In this document: positions 11,988 to 22,884 of the stretch, one piece after another
Layout: every line of letters starts with the position of its first letter
Numbering within the stretch: position 1 is the first letter of the stretch
NCBI GenBank assembly: GCA_948567375.1
Contig: OX419756.1
Span: 1,059,001 to 1,123,000, forward strand
Source of the DNA: Lunularia cruciata
Taxonomy: Eukaryota; Streptophyta; Marchantiopsida; Lunulariales; Lunulariaceae
Direction of reading: 5' to 3'
Length of the DNA stretch: 64,000 bases
Notes under the pieces: model-generated
Database searches by the model: none
Told to the model about the DNA's origin: nothing
What the model saw: only the letters and a program-made list of their open reading frames with translations
Translations under genes and position numbers: made by a program

Positions 11988-14568
11988 CTAATCAGATCTG
12001 ATGTCTACTTCTTCTTTGGCTTTCAAATCCAAACCAAAGTAACTTAACTTCCTACTACTCTGTCCTTGGGTTTCACAACTCCTAATTCCTCTACCAAATC
12101 TAACAGTTCTCTTTCTTGATCCAAAATTTCACTAGTAGGTAATCTATCTAACTCCTTATCTCCCGACCCACTCTCCTCTAATATCTCCAATGGTAACTCC
12201 AAAGACATCTGCACTCCTACTTCATCTACTTTGGATTTTGCTCTGACATCCTTCCAAAGTTTATCTTTCTCTAATTTCACTAAGTCTAATTTAATCATGA
12301 TATTGTCTTCTACTTCCAATATCTTCCTATCTACACGAGTTCTTAGACGGATCAACAAAGCATTCAAGTCTTTATCCTTTGCATGTCTCCTCCTCGTCTC
12401 CTGTACCAACAACTTCAACTCGTGCAGCCTGGTCTCTTCGATATGCACACAGGCCTTGTACTCAACATTGCATTCATCCTGATTACAATCTCTTTTAATG
12501 GCTCTAATCTCATTTTCCTCTCTTGTTCTTGATCTGCAAGCCAATCTTCTTAGTACATTGCCAATTCTGCTTCAAACTTAGCTTTCACAGCCTCCTTCTC
12601 CTTCTCCTTTTGCACAATCTTCTCCTCTTGATTGCGAAGTAACTCTCTCAACCTCTCCTCTTCTCTATACCGCATTGTCAACTCTCATTGCCAGAGCTGC
12701 TTCTTCTCTTCTACACTTTCCATCACCCTATCGAGCTCTTGCTCTTTCTCAACTACTCTTGCTATAACATGGATAATCTCTAATCTCAAATCAGCAAATT
12801 GCTGCTTCAAGATTTCATACTCAGCTACTTGACTTTCCCTTGCTATGTCACTCCATTCTATGAGTTCCTCTTGATTCCTTGCTTCTCTCTTCAAGTTCTC
12901 AATCACTTGATTCTATACTACTGCATCTACTTGTAGTACTTCCCTTTCCTCCTCACCTCGGATTATACTCTTCTTCAATTTGGAGTTCTATTCTTCTAAT
13001 CGGGCTAACACTTACAACATAGTCTTCACCTCTGGACGCTTTGACTGTGTCTCCTTCTTCCTGTGTTCTAACTTCACCAATAAGGGACACACAACCTCCA
13101 GCAGGTACTCCACTCCTTCACTTGTGGCTACTTCAACTTGCGGAGTGATCTCCTTCTTCACCTCTTCTTCTTTCAATACTCGCCTTGTGAGCTACAGCCG
13201 CTGTATAGGAATGGATGCTTCACTTCCCAAACTTACATTCTCCTCTTCTCTTACCTTGCTTGGCCCCGCTTCACACTTCGCCTTTTGCTTGGAACAAACT
13301 CCTCATTGAATGGTTACTTTTCTCTCTTCCTGCTCTGGCACTTCTTCTTCTAACTTTGAGTTACCTTTCTCCTCTATCTCCATCATGGCTTCTCTTTCCT
13401 TGGGTACCAATGTCATCTCTCCTCCATCATCACTGTCATTACTCGTGTCTCCACTTTGCAGTGTGAGCTCGGGTTCTTCTTCTCTTTCTGAGTCTTCACA
13501 CTTGCACTCGGCTTTGCCCTCCGATTCTTCCTCAATGATGCAATTTCCACCATACCTTTACCCTTCTAGTCTTCCGAGGTCTTATTTTCTTGACATCTTC
13601 TCCTTCTCCTTGTCGACTCCTCTTCTTTGACTTTGGAGTACTCATGTCTGACTGCACACTCTTCCCCGTCTGCGCATTGTACTCATTGCTACTCCTGATC
13701 TGAATAATGTATTGTTGTTCCTTCGTGTCAACCTCCTTTCTTAAGTGGAGATGGAAATGCGACACCATTTTGTTGCGCTTTGCCGCATTGAGCAAGTTCA
13801 GCCCAAGATAAAAATGCACTATAAACGGCACAATGTAATGTGGAGGCAATTTATCTCGCAAATTCCACACCATCTGTCTTGTTCGCCCATGAAAGCACTT
13901 TGCCTAATTAATTGGCTCTCTTGCAAACATCTTATGGAAGAACACCGCTTGGTACTTCATCACATAAGTTGTTCTCTCCAGCTTCAAGATTGCCATTAGA
14001 GCACTCACAATCCCTCGCTTGACCGAATCCTTGTAACTCTCTACTTTGTATCCATTCTTTGTGCGCTTCAAAGAGAAAGCATCTCTCACCTCCTAGATTT
14101 CTTCTGCTACTTCTCCCTTCTCCAAGAATGTGGCACCCTACTCCATGCTTGCTTTTCTTTTGAGTACTAACCTCCAATCCGAGTCTGTCCAATGAGCATG
14201 ATTGCCTCTCTTCCTCTCTTCCTCAAGCCATCAAGACATCTACTCTGGATTATCTGAGTCATGAACCCTAGAAAGCTCACATTCCAACTCCAAGCCAAGA
14301 ATGTGATCCAAAGTCTGCTCAAGACTTCAATTCTTGCAATCACATCTAACCTCTGAATTGCATGATTTCTCATTGCAAATTTGGAGTTCTTCTTCTCTCC
14401 TCTCATCTTTCTCTCTTCCTCACTTGGTTGGGAACTATTCTTCCTATTGACTCCCGGATTAGCTCTCTCAAATTCTCCTCTACACACCAACGCATCTTCA
14501 ACTCTACTTCCCTTCCCACGATCTCCTATAGGACGACTTCTTAATAGTGAAGGAAAATTGCTTGTCAT
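11988..14568 (-). pseudogene. LTR ORF in the 5' LTR (about 860 codons, broken)
   Basis: Minus-strand ORF fossil starting at ATG 14568 (MTSNFPSLLRSRPIGDRGKG), 27 bases after the start of a TATAAAA box. N-terminal basic region to about residue 80. Globular domain around residues 80-300 (AWSWNVSFLGFMTQII, KNGYKVESYKDSVKRGIVSA, PPHYIVPFIVHFYLGLNLL). Basic and then acidic hinge around 300-420. Coiled coil to the C-terminus (LHELKLLVQETRRRHAKDKD). It ends at 11988 with a VDIRSD-type tail. No signal peptide or membrane span is visible, so it is unlike an envelope protein. Function unknown. Confidence 0.8.
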
Positions 14569-14588
14569 TGCTTTGTCTTTAGCCCAAT

Positions 14589-14595
14589 TTTTATA
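14589..14595 (-). promoter_or_regulatory. TATA box upstream of the LTR ORF (family A 5' LTR)
   Basis: TATAAAA on the minus strand in the context CTATAAAAATTGGGC; the first T lies 27 bases before the A of the ORF's ATG at 14568. The same box at the same 27-base distance is present at 20308, 40273 and (minus strand) 15279. Confidence 0.65.
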
Positions 14596-14973
14596 GAGTT
14601 GCGCCTTCTTTGTCTCCCTTCGATTTGAGTTCCTACCGAGAAATCACACCTCTTGCATGCTTGTGTCATTGTCAAGTGTCCTTCACGCATATGACCGCCG
14701 TTTTTGAATGGTCCCTTCTTGAATCTCTTGGCCCAAAGGAAAATTATTACACTATCCTCACCTCAGGTTGAGCACCCCCAATATGAAGACTCCTCACTTT
14801 GGGTTGTATGCTGACAAGGCAATTCTGAGTACTTTGCCTTATGACCCGAAGCCATGTTACCTCGGGTTTCATCTCGAAGACTCTTTTCTTCACCTTCTTT
14901 GGCCATACAAGCGCAATCCGACTTCTCTATACACTTCTTCTTCTCCATTTTGAAAAAATATGTGGGTACCACA

Positions 14974-15664
14974 CCATGCCAAGAATGTGATCCAAAGCCT
15001 GCTCAAGACTTCAATTCTTGCGATCACATCTAACCTCCAAATCGCATGATTTCTCACTATTAATTTGGAATTCTTCTTCCTACCTCCCATCTTTCTCTCT
15101 TCCACTCTCGGCTGGGGACTATTCTTCCTAACGATTCCCGGCTTAACTCTCTCGACTTCCTCTCGACACACTAGCATGTCTTTGACTATACTTCCCTTCC
15201 CCCGATCTCCTATAGGACAACTTCTTAACAGCGATGGGGAATTGCTTGTCATCACTTCATCTTTAGCCCAATTTTTATAGAGTCTTGCCTTCTTTGTCTT
15301 TCTTCAATTTGAGTTTTTTCCAAGAAATCACACCTCCTGCATGCTCTTGTCACTGTCAAGTGTCCTTCATGCGTATGACCGCCATTTTTGAACGGTACCT
15401 TCTTGAATCTCTTCCTCCAAAGGAAATTTTTTACATTGTCCTCACCTTGGGTTGAGCACCCCCGAGACAAAGACTCCTTACTTTGGGTTGTATGCTGACA
15501 AGGCAATTTTGAGTACCTCGCCTTATGACCCAAAGTCACGTTACCTTGGGTTACATCTTGAGGACTCTTTTTCTTTGCTTTCTTTGGCCATACAGGTGCA
15601 ATTCAACTTCTCTGTACACTTCTTCTTCAAAATTGAGAAAAAAAACCAAAATGTGGGTACCACA
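14974..15664 (-). repeat. Family A LTR, copy 3, right piece (LTR 5' end)
   Basis: This continues the LTR broken by the 3026-14973 insertion. Read on the minus strand it starts with TGTGGTACCCACATTTTGG at 15664, followed by the upstream region, a TATAAAA box at 15279-15273 and the LTR ORF start (MTSNSPSLLRSCPIGDRGKG, ATG at 15252). Coding then runs to the insertion point at CCATG (14974-14978). The right flank from 15665 is a plus-strand A-like ORF, so copy 3 itself inserted into related sequence. Confidence 0.85.
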
Positions 15665-16508
15665 TATGCAATTTGTTCTTTGATCCACATACAACAAATG
15701 GTTACAAGGTGGAGTCATATCGGGACCCGATTAAACAAAGTATTATGGGGATGATTATGGCAATGTTCAAACTAGAACAAACGACTTGTGTGAACGTGCA
15801 GTAGGTGCTCTTTTTCCACCAAATGTTTGCAGGAGTGAAGGTGAATTGGGCAAAGTGTTCCCACCAACAAATGAGGCAGATGGTTGTCAATTGGAGGACA
15901 ACTTTGCCTCCATATTATTTTGCACCACATTTCTACCATCTCTCACTTCTACCATTTGCAACACATTTCTACTTTGGGTTGAATTTGCTAACAACCAAGG
16001 AGAGGTGTCACATGGTGTCACATTTTCATCCTAATTTGAGACGGGAAGTGGATGAAGAAGAACAACAATATTGGCACATTTGAGAGCCAATGATGATCAC
16101 TTCTTGAGAATTAGACAACGGGGGATGGAAGAAGTCATAAGCCCAAAGACAAAGAAGCGGAATAAACCCAAAGAAGCAGAGTTGCCTCCAACACAAAGAA
16201 AGGCCCAAAGACTTGTTCTGTAGAGTAAGGAGGTGGTGAAAGAAAAACCTTTAGGAACCGAGTCTGAAGGGAAGAGAGAGTCTAGAGGAGAAGACTCAAA
16301 AGAAGCCAAACTCACATTACAAAGTGGGGAATCCAAAAGTGAGAGTGAGGATGAAGACAAAGTTCAGCAATCGGCTGAAGCAAAAGGAGATGAAGCTTTT
16401 CATGCGATGATTGACTGTATACCAAATCATTGTGTAGCCCTGGTCATGCAAGATGTCATGCCATTTGTAGTGTCGCATCTACATGCTCAGACACTGGAGT
16501 TGCAATGA
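15665..16508 (+). pseudogene. Diverged A-like LTR-ORF fragment (globular domain and hinge)
   Basis: Plus-strand fossil with NGYKVESYRDP-like, LFFHQMFAGVKVNWAKCSHQ and HFYFGLNLLTTKERCHMVSH motifs (frames 15786-16083), then a charged hinge with ESRGEDSKEAKLTLQSGES (16233-16508). It is closer to the A2 protein at 53102-55610 (HQMFAGE..DWAKCLHQ) than to the main family A. After the hinge it diverges from A LTRs: PNHCVALVMQDVMPFVVSHL has no counterpart in them that I can see. It may be another subfamily whose ORF has a different C-terminus. Broken. Confidence 0.65.
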
Positions 16509-17811
16509 TAGTAGTTAGAGTTATTTCAGCAATTTCTTAGAGACTACTTTCCGACGGTCAGATTTTGTGTTTGGGGTACTGATTTCATGGTGGGGCCCAC
16601 CATCACTTTGCACCGTTTGTACCATCAAGTGTACCATCAGCGGCACCGTTAGGGTTTCAGACCTAGGTTGAGTCTAGGGGTATACTTGCCAAGTGCAACT
16701 CCAGAGTGCTCACTTCTTTGATGTTGAGCCTTTGAGTTCTTGGCTATGGTGGACAGAGGCCGACAAGCATCACTTGGATTCTCTTAGTTAGAGTGGGTAT
16801 TGCTTGATTGTAATCAGTGCCCAATTGTTGGTAATTAATAGATTGACAGATCAAGTACTGATCTGAGTTGAGTTGAGTTGAGAGTGATAAACAATCTGAT
16901 TATATCAGAGAAGTGAAATCAAGGGGAAATAGGGTGCATGAACTTTGAGTGTTGGTGGTATCTCCAAGCTTGGTGGATCGTTGGTAGCTCAATTGAAGTT
17001 CCATTTTTCCCTAGTGTGCTCAAGCTCATTGCTTAATGGAGATTTGGCAGTAAGGCAAACGGTGTGCAAAAGTGTTGGCCAATTTTCAAGCACAAAATGA
17101 GCAAATTTTGAGTAGTGGTTGTGATTTTCAGCTCAAGTGGTGAAGGCATGACCAATTTGTTGCGAGTTGGGCTCAAAAAGTAAAATTGAAGGTGGAGTTG
17201 GGAAGCTATTCTTGTGAATTTGTGGTTTGGAGAAACCCATGTTTTCAATTTGGCCCGAGTGAAGAGTTAGCGGGGGATTTGGCAATCAACCAACTTTAGG
17301 GTTTATGTCAAATTTTGGCTGGTTTTATGTCAGATTCTGGCCAGATTTGGAGGAGTTTTGCTATTTGACCAGATTTGGAGGTGTTTTGCTAGTTTGGAGG
17401 ACTTTTGCCAAATTTTGGAGGAGGTTCAAAGTGGTAAGAAGAAAGGCCTCATTTGGCATTTAGAGGCTTCCGGGCATAGGGCTGTGGGCTATGAGAGGCT
17501 ACAAAGGCCTAGAAGGGCCAACAAGCCAACTTGTTGTTGTGAGGCTAGCTAGTTTAGAGTAGATCTTGGTCATTGGTTGGCAAAATCTGCCTTTCCTATT
17601 AGATTGTGTGCAATAGGGTTTGACCCCTAGATCTCTTGTTCCTAGACTGGTACCCTAGCCAAGTGGTCCATCCTCACTTGTTGTCCTAGTGATTGTGCCA
17701 CTGTTATCTATACACTTGTAGTTTTGGCTAGGAGAGGCAGTTTGATCCTATTCTTGGTGATCCTAGTAGCTTAGGACTTAGATACAAACTTCTCTTATGT
17801 CAAATGCCAAA
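16509..17811 (+). other. Unassigned stretch, possibly containing the 5' LTR of element B
   Basis: I see no convincing coding sequence here. The stretch lies directly upstream of a tRNA-Met-like primer site, so an LTR of element B is expected to end near 17800 (the last TGTCA is at 17799-17803). I cannot fix its start, because no second copy of the LTR is in the window for comparison. Local repeats such as GAGTTGAGTTGAGTTGAGAG (about 16865) are simple-sequence. Confidence 0.4.
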
Positions 17812-17830
17812 TGGTAGCAGAGTCAATCCC
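17812..17830 (+). other. Putative primer binding site of element B (tRNA-Met-like)
   Basis: TGGTAGCAGAGTCAATCCC resembles the plant initiator tRNA-Met site TGGTATCAGAGC at most of its first twelve positions. It lies 450 bases before the gag ATG at 18265. This differs from the TGGCGCC/TGGTTCC-type sites of families A and C and marks B as a separate lineage. Confidence 0.5.
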
Positions 17831-18264
17831 ATGTTGTTTTATGAGATGGAGTGTTTTTGTTTAGATTTCTTGTGATTGGACCCCCACCATTCTCTACTTT
17901 CTGTTTGTGCACCACATGTTTATGTGAGGTACCTTGACTTTTGAGCATTGGTGCTCTCGTGTGCTCTTGGTAGTGTGGCTGGAGTGATGACCAGTCAGAC
18001 TATCTTTGTCTCTCTCTGGTGAGGCAGGAAGTGATGACTTGCAGATCGTGAGAGTGCATGTTATGATGGTAGGTTATAGGTTGCCCTTTCTCCTAGCGTA
18101 GTTATCTCAATTAGAGTTACATTAGTGGGTAGTGCTTAGTTGGTGTCGGCACTTGGTGGTGTTGGCACTCGGTGGGGTACTTGCAGTTGTGACTTACGGT
18201 TGCAGTTTGTGGTTTGTGGTGGTTGTGGTTTGTTGTTGCAGTTTGCGGTTGCGGTTACTTTGTC
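17831..18264 (+). other. Leader of element B, GT-rich before gag
   Basis: Untranslated leader between primer site and gag. From 18140 to 18260 it is rich in GTTG/GTGG runs, including imperfect repeats of TGTGGTTTGTGGTGGTTG and TTGCAGTTTGCGGTTGCGG. An open frame that reads hydrophobic residues here is a by-product of this composition. No other feature seen. Confidence 0.5.
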
Positions 18265-19916
18265 ATGACGGAGTTCTTTGGAGATTCCAAAGGAGATAGC
18301 TCTGTAGTACACAGTGGGTTTACTCAGAGCGGTACTTGGTATGAACCTGTATCTCAGGTCCCAATGAGGGAGGAGATTGACTCTAAGTTGGAGTTTGACA
18401 CAGGAGTTGATTTAGTTGAGAGTGCACTTGGTGTGTCCGCACTACTATTGTGGGACATGGACAAGATTTATGGGGCCTCCAAAGGCCCTAAGTGTTACTC
18501 TGGTATGGTGGGGACCATTAAGTTGGATGACTTCATCCAAGAATTTGATAGTTGGTGTGATCTACAATAGATGCGGAACCCGACTTTGTTTACACCCTTC
18601 ATTGCATGGAAGAGGTTGTTTTAGCATCTAGAGGGTCTGCCAATGGATGACTACCATGAGTTCAGGAGAGCTCATTTGGAGGAGATCGAGTTATGGAGAC
18701 AGTATTGGTCTTCGAACTATGTCTCTATCTTCAGGTTCAGTGGCTAGGAGTAGATTGGTTGTACCTACAAGTTCTAGCTCAAGTAGTGTTGGTGGAGCTA
18801 GTGGAGGTGCACTAGTTGGAGAAAGTGTTGCCACAAGTGGGGATACCGTTATAAGAGGTGGTGTGGTATCGGGGTTTAATCCCATGGTAGAGTTCTTCTA
18901 GTGTTTGAGGTAGAACTACTAGGGAGTGCAAATTGACAAGCTGAGGAGCTTGCAAGAGTTCCAGCAAAAGGCTAGAGAGGGCCCACTCGAGGCATACACT
19001 CGCATGAGGTGGCTGATCAGTTTTACTCAAGGAGTTATTGAGGCTTAGGCAAACCTGTTTTGGTATGGGATACTGGACAAGGAGTTGCGACGTAGAGTTT
19101 GTGATGCTACATTGTTACAGGCTACTTCGCCTACTTTGGCAATGGTTTTTGGTTTGGCTGAGCATATTGAGCTCAACATGGTGGAGGAGAGAGTGGTGAC
19201 ATTTGGATTTGGTAGGGAGACCTCATCCACGGCTGTGACTTTTTCTAGAGTGTGGCAAAGTGCACCACACCCGGTTGGTTTTCAAGGACAAGGTGGACAG
19301 CCTATATCCTATGGAGCAAGTGGAAGGCCTAGTGGAGTTAGACCCTTACCTTCATTTTTGGGTCAGTAGTAGCCAGTGAGTGGTGGTGGTGCTTGTGAGA
19401 CTTGTGGTGGACCTCACCATTAGAGAGAGTGTACTCAAGGCAATGGACCTGATACCACTGGTGAAACACAGCCAACACAAAGGCAGTGTGAGCATTGCCA
19501 CAAATTTGGTGATACTAGTGACTGATGTTTTGACCTACACATGGAGTTACAGAGTGTTAGGGTTGCTATGGAAGGTAGTAGAGGAGCTCTAGTTCATGGA
19601 GGACAAGGTGGTCAAGGTGGTGGTAGAGGATCTACACCTAGTACGGTGCAGTACCTGCTCTTACTTCTAATACAGCTATGGCCACTCGGATTGAGCAATT
19701 GGAGTAGAGATTGGCTAGTATGGCTATTGCTCAGAGGAGATCAGATTAAGGTGCTGAGACTTCCACCTCATATGCTAGTGACAGATATGCTTTGGACTTC
19801 ATGTGCGGAGCAACACAAGTTGATGCATTTGCAGCAAAGACTAGGAGTGTTGTACGTGCTCTAGAGCCTAGAGGAGCATCAATGGAGTTGGACCTATAGA
19901 GAAGAGAGGTTGGGAG
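18265..19916 (+). pseudogene. Element B gag fossil
   Basis: Starts at MTEFFGDSKGDSSVVHSGF (ATG 18265). TIKLDDFIQEFDSWCD (about 18515-18566) and the following region around 18640-18720 (PMDDYHEFRRAHLEEIELWR) form the capsid-like domain. Around 18960-19230 come the MRWLISFTQGV and RRRVCDATLLQATSPTLAMV segments, ending in GLAEHIELNMVEERVV. Two zinc-knuckle-like motifs follow (CETCGGPHH...; CEHCHKFGDTSD) at about 19393-19540, then a Gly-rich tail. I start gag at 18265 rather than at an upstream in-frame ATG because the preceding residues read from GT-rich leader. Broken in many places. Confidence 0.75.
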
Positions 19917-20307
19917 ACAAGTGTGGTGCCCACATTTTTTGTTCTTTTCAAAATAGAGAAGAAGAAGTGTATAGAGAAGTCAGATTGCACCTGTATGGCC
20001 GAAGAAGGCAAAGAAAAGAGTCTTTGGGATGAAACCCGAAGTAAAGTGACTTCGGGTCATAAGATGAAGTACTCAAAAATGCCCTATCAGCAAACAACCC
20101 AAAGTAAGGAGTCTTTGTATCGAGGGGAGCTCAACCCGAGGCAAAGTCAGTCTAACAACCTTTTGTCGGAGCGAGAAATTCAAGAAAGGACCGTTCAAAA
20201 CCGGCGGCCTATACGCGTGAAGTATAATTGACAGTGACAGGCGCATGCAAGAGGTGTGATTTCTTGGTAGAAACTTGAATTAAAGAGAGATGAAGAAAGC
20301 ATAACTC

Positions 20308-20314
20308 TATAAAA
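20308..20314 (+). promoter_or_regulatory. TATA box of the LTR ORF (solo LTR)
   Basis: TATAAAA in context ACTCTATAAAAATTGGG, 27 bases upstream of ATG 20335. Conserved at the same distance in three other copies on both strands. A transcript starting about 30 bases downstream would begin at or just after the first ATG; the next in-frame ATG is at 20356. Confidence 0.6.
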
Positions 20315-20334
20315 ATTGGGTTCATGACAAAGTA

Positions 20335-22884
20335 ATGTTGAGCAATTTTCCTTCGATGTTGAGAAGTTGTCCTGCAGGTGATTGTGGGAAGGGAAATAGA
20401 GTTGAAGACGCGCTAGTGTGTAAGGGAGAAGTCAAGAGAGTGAAACCAAGAGATAGTGAGAAAGTAGGAGAGATGGGAGGAGGAAAGAAGAACTCTGAAT
20501 TTGCAGTAAGGAATCATGCAATTTGGAGGTTAGACATAATTGCAAGAATCGAAGTCTTGAGCCGACTTCGGATTACATTCTTGGCATGGAATTGGAATGT
20601 TAGTTTTCCAGGTTTCATGACTGAGATTATCAAGACCAAGTGTCTTGATGGCCTCGAGGAAGAGGGGAAGAGAGGAAATCCGGCTCGTTGGACAGAGTTG
20701 GATTGGAGATTAGTGCTCGGGAGAGAAGCAGGCACGGAGCAGGGTGCCACATTCTTGGGTAAGGGAGAAGTGGCAGAAGAAACTCAAGAAGTGAGAGACG
20801 CTTTCTCTTCAAAGAGAACGAAGAACGGATACAAGGTTGAGAGTTACAAGAGGGATTGTGAGTGCTCTCATGGCCATCCTGAAGCTGGAGAGAATGATGT
20901 ATGTGAAGAAAAACCAAGCGGTGTTCTTTCACAAACTGTTTGCAGGAGAACCAATCAATTGGGCAAGGTGCTTCCATAGAAGGACACAAAAAAATGGTGT
21001 GGAATCTGCGGGATAAGTTGCCTCCACATTACATTGTGCCGTTTGCATCACACTTTTACCTTGGGTTGAATTTGCTCAACTCGGCGGAGCAAACTCAAAT
21101 GGTGTCGCATTTCCATCCCGACTTGAGAAGAGAAGTCAATGTAGAGGAGTAGTAGTATATCCTTCAAATCCAAAGCACAGATGAGTACTACAAGAAAACA
21201 AGAAAGAACATAGTGATAGAAGCGAGTACTCCAAAGTCAAAGAAGCGAATTTGGTAGGGCAAAGCCAAAGACAAGACAAAACCTCAGAAGACCAGGAAAG
21301 GAAACCCAAGGCGAGGCATGGTGGTGATCAAGTCAGAAGACAAGGACTCGGAAGGTGAAGCCAAGTGCAAGTCCAAAGACCCGGAATGCAAGGAAGAACC
21401 AGAGCTAATGCTGCAAAGTGGAGATATGAGTAGCGACAACAATGAAGGTGGAGAAATGATGTCGGTGAGGAGGAAGAAGAAGTTCAAGTAGAGCTCAAAC
21501 CAGAGGACAACACAAAGTTGGAGGATGAGATACCTGAGTCCGAAGAGAAGAAGACCGTAATGCAAAGAGGAGTCCGTTCAAGACGTAAGGCGAAGTGTGA
21601 GGCAGGGCCGAGTAAGGCGAAAGAAGAAGTGAATGAAAGCTCGAGAAGTGAGGCGTCAATTCCGATACAAAGACTACAGAGACGAAGGCGAGTATCGGGC
21701 AAACACGAAGTGAGAAGGGAGATTGCAACGTAGGAGGAGGTAGATGCAAGTGATGGAGTGGAGTACCTAGGGAGATTGTGTGCCCATTGCTGATGAAGTT
21801 GGAGCACAGGAAGAAAGAAATGCAGTCGACTTGTCCAGAAGTGAAGATTGTCTTGTAGGTGTTATTGAGATTAGAAGAAGAGAACTCGGAGTTGAAGAAC
21901 ATTATAACCCGAGGTGAGGAGGGAAGTGAAGTACTGTGAGCGGAGGCAGTAGTGAAGACTCAAGTAATTGAAGACTTGAAGAGAGAAGTGATATATCGAG
22001 AGGAGCTTGTTAAGAAGGGTGACATAGCAAGGGAGAGACAAGTAGCAGAGTATGAGATTTTGAAGCAACAATTTGCTGATTCAAGAGTAGAACTTATCCA
22101 TGCTATGGCAAGGGTAGCAGCGAAGGAACAAGAGCTCGATAGAGTCATGGAGAGCGTAGAAGAAAAGAAGCAACTTTGGCAAAGGGAGTTGGCAGTAAAA
22201 TATAGGGAAGAAGAGAGATTATGAGAGTTACTTTGTAATCAAGAGGAGAAGATTGAACATAAGGAGAAGGAGAAAGAAACGGTAAAAGCCGAGTTCAAAG
22301 CGGAGTTGGTAATGTACAAAGAAGATTGGCTTGCAGATTGAGAGCGTGAAAGGAAGATGAGATTGGAGCCATTGAAGGAGATCATAATCAAGATGAATGC
22401 GATGTTGAGTACAAAGGCCAGTATTCGGATTGAAGAAACAAGGTTGCACAAGTTGAAGTTGTTGGTGCAGGAGACAAGGCGAAGACAAGCAAAAGACACA
22501 GATTTGAATGCCTTATTGATCAGTCTAAGAACTCTTGTAGATAGGAAGATATTAGAGGTAGAAGATAATATCGCAATTAGATTAGACTTAGTAAAGTTGG
22601 AGGTAGAAAAACTTCGGAAGGATGTTAGAGCCAAACCCGAAGTAGACGAAGTAGGAGTACAGATGACTTCGGAGTTAGCAATAGAGACATTAGAGAAGAG
22701 TGGGTCGGGAGATAAGGAGTTAGATAAGTTACCCACTAGTGGAATTTCAGATCAGGAAAGAGAATTGCTGGATCTGGTAGAAGAATTAGAAGTTGTGAAA
22801 CCCAAGGATAGAGTAGTAGGAAGTAAAGTAACTTCGGGTTCAGGTTTGAAAGCCAATGACAAAGTAGACATCGGATTGGAGTAG
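20335..22884 (+). pseudogene. LTR ORF in the solo LTR (about 850 codons)
   Basis: Starts MLSNFPSMLRSCPAGDCGKG. The first 170 codons are open through the conserved globular domain (FLAWNWNVSFPGFMTEII, GNPARWTELDWRLVLGREAG, TKNGYKVESYK), continuing near 20990-21150 with PPHYIVPFASHFYLGLNLL and HFHPDLRREV. An acidic and basic hinge spans about 21180-21640. The coiled coil follows (22357-22884: RLHKLKLLVQETRRRQAKDT, SGSGDKELDKLPTSGISDQE), ending in VDIGLE at 22884. It is the same length as the ORFs at 40300-42855 and 11988-14568. There is no transmembrane segment and no known catalytic motif. Broken in several places. Confidence 0.82.

Larger units (their letters stand above)
3026..14973 (-). mobile_element. 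Family A Ty3/Gypsy element (Athila/Tat-like) on the minus strand with giant LTRs
   Basis: An 11,948-bp insertion bounded by TG...CA termini and a 5-bp target duplication CCATG (3021-3025 and 14974-14978). Read on the minus strand: 5' LTR (14973-11190), primer site (11181-11163), gag with several zinc knuckles, protease, reverse transcriptase and RNase H, then the 3' LTR (from about 6234 to 3026). Both LTRs contain the family's coiled-coil ORF. The RT has FLDGFSGYNQ-type motifs and the primer site resembles TGGCGCCGTTGCCGGGG, as in Athila/Tat elements. The two LTR ends differ at about 30 positions in the 310 bases I compared by eye, so the insertion is old. Broken, with well over ten breaks. 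Confidence 0.9.
11190..14973 (-). repeat. 5' LTR of the minus-strand family A element (3.78 kb, contains an ORF)
   Basis: Starts on the minus strand with TGTGGTACCCACATATTTTT at 14973 and ends next to the primer site at 11190. It is 3784 bp long. Order on the minus strand: about 380 bases of upstream sequence, TATA box (14595-14589), LTR ORF (14568-11988), then a roughly 800-base tail with the recurrent 68-codon frame (11570-11776). It has the same extent and content as the solo LTR at 19922-23677. Moderately degraded. Confidence 0.9.

Noticed and set aside
3026-14973. Two tandem elements with short 0.8-kb LTRs and a coiled-coil gene after integrase (env position)
   Set aside because: The target duplication CCATG brackets the whole unit, and the solo LTR at 19922-23677 with ACAAG duplication shows that the ORF is inside the LTR.
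18214-18264. Hydrophobic N-terminal extension that looks like a signal peptide or membrane segment before element B gag
   Set aside because: It is read from the GT-rich leader. The gag homology begins at the ATG at 18265.
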